Origin: Batrachochytrium dendrobatidis JAM81
Taxonomy: Eukaryota > Chytridiomycota > Chytridiomycetes > Rhizophydiales
Reading direction: 5' to 3'
DNA length: 11,144 nt
NCBI RefSeq assembly: GCF_000203795.2
Contig: NW_006281141.1
Location: 1,096 to 12,239, forward strand
In this document: positions 7,243-11,144 of the stretch, in pieces
How positions within the stretch are numbered: position 1 is the stretch's first letter
How the letters are laid out: each line of letters starts with the position of its first letter
Translations under genes and position numbers: made by a program
Notes under the pieces: generated by a model
The model's input: only the letters and a program-made list of their open reading frames with translations
What the model was told of the DNA's origin: nothing
Databases searched by the model: none

Positions 7243-10200
7243 GCCACTCCTGCTATTAATCCAGGGCATGAATTTCACTTGCAACGTCGAGCACTAGAAT
7301 TACCAGAACAAGATGTGCACCTGTTCGCTCGCTCACCTATACCACCAGTAATCCCAGCAGCACAACAACCAGGTGGTTCAGATCTATCAGCGTTCAGTCC
7401 GGAATTAAAAGCACGAATAGACAGTATAGTAAGTATAGGGGACAAAGCAAGAGAAACCCTAGCCTTGGCTGATAAAAAGGTGGAAATTTCGGGTCGGTCA
7501 CCTCTGACTCCGGATGAAAGAAAAAATCTACAACACCTATCACTGGAGGGGCAGAAATTAAAACTGCATATACTCATGGGCGATCAAATGAACCTCCAAT
7601 CTGGAAAACCCCCAAACAGTGTGAAATTTTCAGATCTGAGTCCAGAGACGAGATCAGATATAAATGAACTGGAAAAGGCGAAAAAGCATCTAAATGAAGT
7701 TGTAGACCAGGCTCGTCAAAAGGTGACCACGTTTGATCAACGTCCAGGCAGCTCGAGTCAACGTCCAGGCAGTTCGAGCCAGCAACCAAGTGGTTCGAGT
7801 CAGCAATCAGGCAGTTCGAGTCAACAGCCAGGCAGTTCGAGTCAACAACCAGGCAGCTCGAGTCAGCAACCAGGTGGTTCGAGTCAGCAACCAGGTGGTT
7901 CGAGTCAGCAACCAGGTGGTTCGAGTCAATCACCGTTCAGTCAAGAATTAAAAACACAATTAAGCGATCTGGCAAACATGGGTGACAAAGCAAGACAATC
8001 CCTAGCCCTGGCTGAACAAAAGAAGGAAAGTTCGGGTCGGTCACCTCTGACTCCACAACAAAAAGCGAATTTAGAACGAATATCACGGGATGCGGATAGA
8101 ATAAAACATTTCATACAGCAAACTGAGCAGACACCCGGGTTAGGACCCCCAGGCGGTTTAAAAATATCAGATCTGGACCCGGTAACAATAGAAAGGTTAA
8201 ACCACTTGCAAGGGCAGACAAAGCAACTAGAAGAAGGTGTGAACAAGATCATTCAAAAGGTGCCCAACTCGGAGCAACGTCCAGGTGGTTCGAGTCAGCA
8301 ACCAAGTGGTTCGAGTCAACGTCCAGGCAGTTCGAGTCAACAACCAAGTGGTTCGAGTCAGCAACCAGGCAGTTCGAGTCAGCAACCAGGCAGCTCGAGT
8401 CAGCAACCAGGCAGCTCGAGTCAGCAACCAGGTGGCTCGGGTCAACGTCCAGGTGGTTCGAGTCAATCAACGTTCAGTCCAGAATTAAAAGCACGATTAG
8501 ACAGTATGGCAAGTATAGGGGACAAAGCAAGAGAAACCTTAATCATGGCTGATAAAAAGATGGAAAGTTCGGGTCGGTCACCTCTGACTCCGGATGAAAG
8601 AGCAAGGCTACAACACATATCACTGCAGATGCAGAAAGGAAAAATGTATATACTCATGGGCGATCAAGCGGACCTCCAATCTGGAAAACCCCCAAACAGT
8701 GTGAAATTTTCAGATCTGAGTCCAGAGATGAGATCAACTTTAAATGAAATGGAAAAGGTGAAAAAGCCTCTAAATGAACTTGTAGACCAGGCTCATCAAA
8801 AGGTGACAAAGTTTGATCAACGTCCAGGCAGCTCGATTCAACGTCCAGGCAGTTCGAGTCAACAGCCAGGTGGTTCGAGTCAGCAACCAAGTGGTTCGAG
8901 TCAACAATCAAGCAGTTCGAGTCAGCAACCAGGCAGTTCGAGTCAGCAACCAAGTGGTTCGAGTCAGCAACCAGGCAGTTCGAGTCAACAGCCAGGTGGT
9001 TCGAGTCAACAGCCAGGCAGTTCGAGTCAACAGCCAGGTGGTTCGAGTCAACAATCAGGTGGTTCGAGTCAGCAATCAGGCAGTTCGATTCAACGTCCAG
9101 GCAGTTCGAGTCAACAACCAAGTGGTTCGAGTCAACAACCAGGCAGTTCGAGTCAACAATCAAGTGGTTCGAGTCAACAACCAAGTGGCTCAAGTCAACA
9201 ATCAAGCAGTTCGAGTCAGAAATCAGCCGATCAAGTAAAGGCAGCCTTGGAGAGGGCTAAACAAAGGGATTCCATTCCGAAGCAACAATCAGGTGGCTCG
9301 GGTCAACGTCCAGGTGGTTCAGATCTATCAACGTTCAGTCCAGAATTAAAAGCACGATTAGACAGTATGGCAAGTATAGGGGACAAAGCAAGAGAAACCT
9401 TAATCATGGCTGATAAAAAGATGGAAAGTTCGGGTCGGTCACCTCTGACTCCGGATGAAAGAGCAAGGCTACAACACATATCACTGCAGATGCAGAAAGG
9501 AAAAATGTATATACTCATGGGCGATCAAGCGGACCTCCAATCTGGAAAACCCCCAAACAGTGTGAAATTTTCAGATCTGAGTCCAGAGATGAGATCAACT
9601 TTAAATGAAATGGAAAAGGTGAAAAAGCCTCTAAATGAACTTGTAGACCAGGCTCATCAAAAGGTGACAAAGTTTGATCAACGTCCAGGCAGCTCGATTC
9701 AACGTCCAGGCAGTTCGAGTCAACAGCCAGGTGGTTCGAGTCAGCAACCAGGCAGTTCGAGTCAACAACCAAGTGGTTCGAGTCAACAGCCAGGCAGTTC
9801 GAGTCAACAGCCAGGTGGTTCGAGTCAACAATCAGGTGGTTCGAGTCAGCAATCAGGCAGTTCGATTCAACGTCCAGGCAGTTCGAGTCAGCAACCAGGT
9901 GGTTCGAGTCAGCAATCAAGCAGCTTAGATCAACAATCAAAAGACAAATTAAAGGCAGCCTTGGACAAGATTAATCAAAGGGATTCTATTTCGAAGCAAC
10001 AACCAAGTATTTCGAGTCAACACTCGAGCAGCTTAGATCAACAATCAAAAGACAAATTAAAGGCAGCCTTGGACAAGATTAATCAAAGGGATTCTATTTC
10101 GAAGCAACAACCAAGTATCTCGAGTCAACATTCGAGCGGTTTTGATCGACAATCAAGTATTTCGAGTCAACACTCGAGCAGCTTTGATCGGAACCCAAGT

Positions 10201-10983
10201 ATTTCGAGTCAACACTCGAGCGGTTTTGATCGACAACCAAGTATTTCGAGTCAACACTCGGGCGGTTTTGATCGGAACCCAAGTATTTCGAGTCAACACT
10301 CGGGCGGTTTTGATCGACAATCAAGTATTTCGAGTCAACACTCGGGCGGTTTTGATCGACAATCAAGTATTTCGAGTCAACACTCGGGCGGTTTTGATCG
10401 GAACCCAAGTATTTCGAGTCAACACTCGGGCGGTTTTGATCGGAACCCAAGTATTTCGAGTCAACACTCGGGCGGTTTTGATCGACACCCAAGTGGTCCG
10501 AGTCAACAACCAGGTGGTTCAGGCCAAGTACCTCAGAAAAAGGGAGCATGGGCTCGTATGAGGGATGGTGTCACAGGAGTATTCAAAGGAAAAAAGGCTC
10601 AAAGTCAACAACCAAGTGGTTCGGGCCAAGTACCTCAGAGAAAGGGAGCATGGGCTCGTATGAGGGATGGTGTCACAGGAGTATTCAAGAAAAAAGGACC
10701 TTCAAAACAGCCTGTACCGAGTATGACAAAGAGTGAAAAGAAAGCTGCCAAAGTTCAGCGTATGCAACAAAAGAAAGCTGCTAGAAGTGAGATGATGGCA
10801 CAAAAGAAAGCTGTCAAAGCTGAGCGTATACAACAAAAGAAAGCTACCAAAGATCAGCTTGCGGCACAAAAGAAAGCTGCCAGAGATCAGCTTGCGGCAC
10901 AAAGGAAAGCTGCCAGAGCCAAGACTATATCACAAAAGAGAGTGCAACCTCCTACAACTTTTGGGAAAATGATGGGAAAGTAA
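7189..10983 (+). CDS. Large predicted secreted protein of nested repeats (1264 residues), family not recognised
   Basis: Single exon, ATG to TAA. Order: signal peptide (1-18), short pro-region with Arg33-Arg34, then four helical modules at residues 65-184, 248-363, 427-544 and 714-831. Between and after them are Ser/Gln/Pro/Gly heptad arrays (185-247, 364-426, 545-677, 832-908). A segment around KAALDKINQRDS is duplicated (about 911-982), nine 14-residue repeats follow (982-1107), then a duplicated GAWARMRDGVTGVFK motif, then six 11-residue Lys/Ala repeats (1184-1249), ending FGKMMGK. No catalytic motif, transmembrane segment or cysteine pattern is visible. The likely setting is the cell surface, wall or extracellular space. 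A role in adhesion, wall structure or host interaction is inference only. The helical modules do not match a family I know. Repeat number probably varies between strains and may be mis-assembled. Confidence 0.9.
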   Translation: MKLAQWSIILGASSMALAATPAINPGHEFHLQRRALELPEQDVHLFARSPIPPVIPAAQQPGGSDLSAFSPELKARIDSIVSIGDKARETLALADKKVEISGRSPLTPDERKNLQHLSLEGQKLKLHILMGDQMNLQSGKPPNSVKFSDLSPETRSDINELEKAKKHLNEVVDQARQKVTTFDQRPGSSSQRPGSSSQQPSGSSQQSGSSSQQPGSSSQQPGSSSQQPGGSSQQPGGSSQQPGGSSQSPFSQELKTQLSDLANMGDKARQSLALAEQKKESSGRSPLTPQQKANLERISRDADRIKHFIQQTEQTPGLGPPGGLKISDLDPVTIERLNHLQGQTKQLEEGVNKIIQKVPNSEQRPGGSSQQPSGSSQRPGSSSQQPSGSSQQPGSSSQQPGSSSQQPGSSSQQPGGSGQRPGGSSQSTFSPELKARLDSMASIGDKARETLIMADKKMESSGRSPLTPDERARLQHISLQMQKGKMYILMGDQADLQSGKPPNSVKFSDLSPEMRSTLNEMEKVKKPLNELVDQAHQKVTKFDQRPGSSIQRPGSSSQQPGGSSQQPSGSSQQSSSSSQQPGSSSQQPSGSSQQPGSSSQQPGGSSQQPGSSSQQPGGSSQQSGGSSQQSGSSIQRPGSSSQQPSGSSQQPGSSSQQSSGSSQQPSGSSQQSSSSSQKSADQVKAALERAKQRDSIPKQQSGGSGQRPGGSDLSTFSPELKARLDSMASIGDKARETLIMADKKMESSGRSPLTPDERARLQHISLQMQKGKMYILMGDQADLQSGKPPNSVKFSDLSPEMRSTLNEMEKVKKPLNELVDQAHQKVTKFDQRPGSSIQRPGSSSQQPGGSSQQPGSSSQQPSGSSQQPGSSSQQPGGSSQQSGGSSQQSGSSIQRPGSSSQQPGGSSQQSSSLDQQSKDKLKAALDKINQRDSISKQQPSISSQHSSSLDQQSKDKLKAALDKINQRDSISKQQPSISSQHSSGFDRQSSISSQHSSSFDRNPSISSQHSSGFDRQPSISSQHSGGFDRNPSISSQHSGGFDRQSSISSQHSGGFDRQSSISSQHSGGFDRNPSISSQHSGGFDRNPSISSQHSGGFDRHPSGPSQQPGGSGQVPQKKGAWARMRDGVTGVFKGKKAQSQQPSGSGQVPQRKGAWARMRDGVTGVFKKKGPSKQPVPSMTKSEKKAAKVQRMQQKKAARSEMMAQKKAVKAERIQQKKATKDQLAAQKKAARDQLAAQRKAARAKTISQKRVQPPTTFGKMMGK
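7381..7740 (+). repeat. Helical module copy 1 (residues 65-184)
   Basis: Begins DLSAFSPELKARIDS, passes through SGRSPLTPDER and GDQMNLQSGKPPNSVKF, and ends DQARQKVTTFDQ. It is about 120 residues, charged and predicted helical, and diverges moderately from copies 3 and 4. Confidence 0.85.
7741..7929 (+). repeat. Heptad array 1: nine 21-bp units
   Basis: Nine perfect-length units of the type [QR]P[GS][SG]SSQ cover residues 185-247. Variation is mostly Gly/Ser swaps and CAA/CAG or CGT at the first codon. Confidence 0.9.
7930..8277 (+). repeat. Helical module copy 2, the most divergent (residues 248-363)
   Basis: Keeps FSQELK, GDKAR, SGRSPLTP and the final IIQKV, but the GDQ...LQSGKPPNSVKF stretch is replaced by a Gly/Pro-rich GLGPPGGLKISDLDP. 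It is therefore an older branch than copies 1, 3 and 4. Confidence 0.8.
8278..8466 (+). repeat. Heptad array 2: nine 21-bp units
   Basis: Residues 364-426, again exactly nine units, the same number as array 1. One unit has GSGQ in place of SSQ. Confidence 0.9.
8467..8820 (+). repeat. Helical module copy 3 (residues 427-544)
   Basis: Begins STFSPELKARLDSM and ends QAHQKVTKFDQ. At nucleotide level it is identical to copy 4 as far as I can read, with an offset of 861 bp. Confidence 0.9.
8821..9219 (+). repeat. Heptad array 3: nineteen 21-bp units
   Basis: Residues 545-677, the longest array. The units SSIQRPG near the beginning and again near 9084-9098 mark its register against array 4. It is followed by ADQVKAALERAKQRDSI, a divergent single copy of the segment duplicated at 9919-10134. 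Confidence 0.9.
9328..9681 (+). repeat. Helical module copy 4 (residues 714-831)
   Basis: Identical in DNA to copy 3. The preceding residues (RPGGSDLS) resemble those before copy 1 rather than copy 3, so the join at its 5' edge may be chimeric. Confidence 0.9.
9682..9912 (+). repeat. Heptad array 4: eleven 21-bp units
   Basis: Residues 832-908. It starts and later continues with the same unit order as array 3 but lacks internal units, as expected of a duplicated array that then lost units. Confidence 0.9.
9919..10134 (+). repeat. 108-bp direct tandem duplication
   Basis: 9919-10026 and 10027-10134 match over 108 bp with only two or three differences near the 3' edge. Each unit encodes 36 residues including QSKDKLKAALDKINQRDS and SKQQPSISSQH. 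Confidence 0.9.
10132..10509 (+). repeat. Nine 42-bp (14-residue) tandem repeats
   Basis: Units of the form S[SG]GFDR[QN][SP]SISSQH, residues 982-1107. The last unit is altered (FDRHPSGPSQQ). Later units share the codon for Gly at position 2 (SGG), which suggests the array expanded from its 3' part. Confidence 0.9.
10501..10689 (+). repeat. 102-bp tandem duplication encoding a basic GAWARMRDGVTGVFK motif
   Basis: Copies begin at 10501 and 10603. Each reads SQQP[GS]GSGQVPQ[KR]KG followed by AWARMRDGVTGVFK and a Lys-rich tail. The motif has Trp, Phe and regularly spaced basic residues and may form an amphipathic helix (inference). Confidence 0.9.
10738..10935 (+). repeat. Six 33-bp repeats encoding Lys/Ala undecapeptides
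   Basis: Residues 1184-1249. Units follow [KR]KA[AVT][KR]xxxxxQ, for example KKAARDQLAAQ. The 11-residue period and Lys/Ala/Gln content point to one long, highly basic helix at the C-terminus, just before the FGKMMGK end. Confidence 0.9.
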
Positions 10984-11018
10984 CAGATTTTAAGCTCAAA
11001 TGACGATCCTAAATTAAT

Positions 11019-11024
11019 AATAAA
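11019..11024 (+). terminator. Candidate poly(A) signal AATAAA, proximal
   Basis: AATAAA lies 36 nt after the stop codon in a very AT-rich stretch, so it could be chance. Confidence 0.4.
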
Positions 11025-11131
11025 ATTAAATTAAATTATTAGATTCGAACAAGATTGTTGTATGTGTTTGAATAATGATGTTTAACTGCCATGAATCAAT
11101 ATCGATCATTTGTAAAAATCAGCTTGTTTTT

Positions 11132-11137
11132 AATAAA
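11132..11137 (+). terminator. Candidate poly(A) signal AATAAA, distal
   Basis: AATAAA follows a T-rich run (TTGTTTTTAATAAA) about 150 nt after the stop, near the window edge. It is a plausible main signal for the repeat-protein gene. Confidence 0.4.
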
Positions 11138-11144
11138 CTGTAAA

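Noticed and set aside
8654..9205. 183-codon minus-strand Leu/Asp/Ser/Asn repeat frame
   Set aside because: It is the antisense shadow of module 3 and heptad array 3. The regularity comes from the 21-bp unit.
7741..9912. Possible tRNA genes, because of repeated GGTTCGAGTC
   Set aside because: No acceptor stem, anticodon arm or A box accompanies the motif, and it sits in frame as Gly-Ser-Ser codons.
7741..10509. CRISPR-like array
   Set aside because: Units are contiguous coding tandem repeats without unique spacers, in a eukaryotic gene.

Overview
The window looks like nuclear DNA of a chytrid fungus, with Batrachochytrium or a close relative as the best guess. Reasons are AT-rich DNA, eukaryotic gene signals (short GT-AG introns, a TATA box 58 nt before an ATG, AATAAA signals), a fungal DUF4246 protein, and a large secreted low-complexity protein of the kind chytrids make in lineage-specific families. 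The genus assignment is inference; no marker gene is present.

Layout. (1) About 35-2921, plus strand: one gene, probably three exons. It encodes an N-terminal helical, armadillo/HEAT-like part joined in one open frame to a full DUF4246 domain, a 2-oxoglutarate/Fe(II) dioxygenase-like fold. (2) 2922 to about 7100: more than 4 kb with no gene I can call. It holds hairpins, small tandem repeats and plus-strand coding-like fragments broken by stops. Either these are an eroded gene or the local base composition mimics coding. (3) 7189-10983, plus strand: a single-exon gene for a 1264-residue, predicted secreted protein built almost entirely of nested repeats. It has its own TATA box and candidate poly(A) signals.

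The secreted protein is the main discovery. It has a signal peptide, a possible Kex2 site, and four copies of a roughly 118-residue helical module separated by Ser/Gln/Pro/Gly heptad arrays. These are followed by a duplicated 36-residue segment, nine 14-residue repeats, a duplicated basic motif, and six 11-residue Lys/Ala repeats. I do not recognise the module as a known family. Each module appears to contain three related helical motifs, giving twelve copies in the protein. A 424-bp stretch is identical between modules 3 and 4, so the gene is still rearranging by segmental duplication and repeat slippage. The two genes show no sign of acting together.
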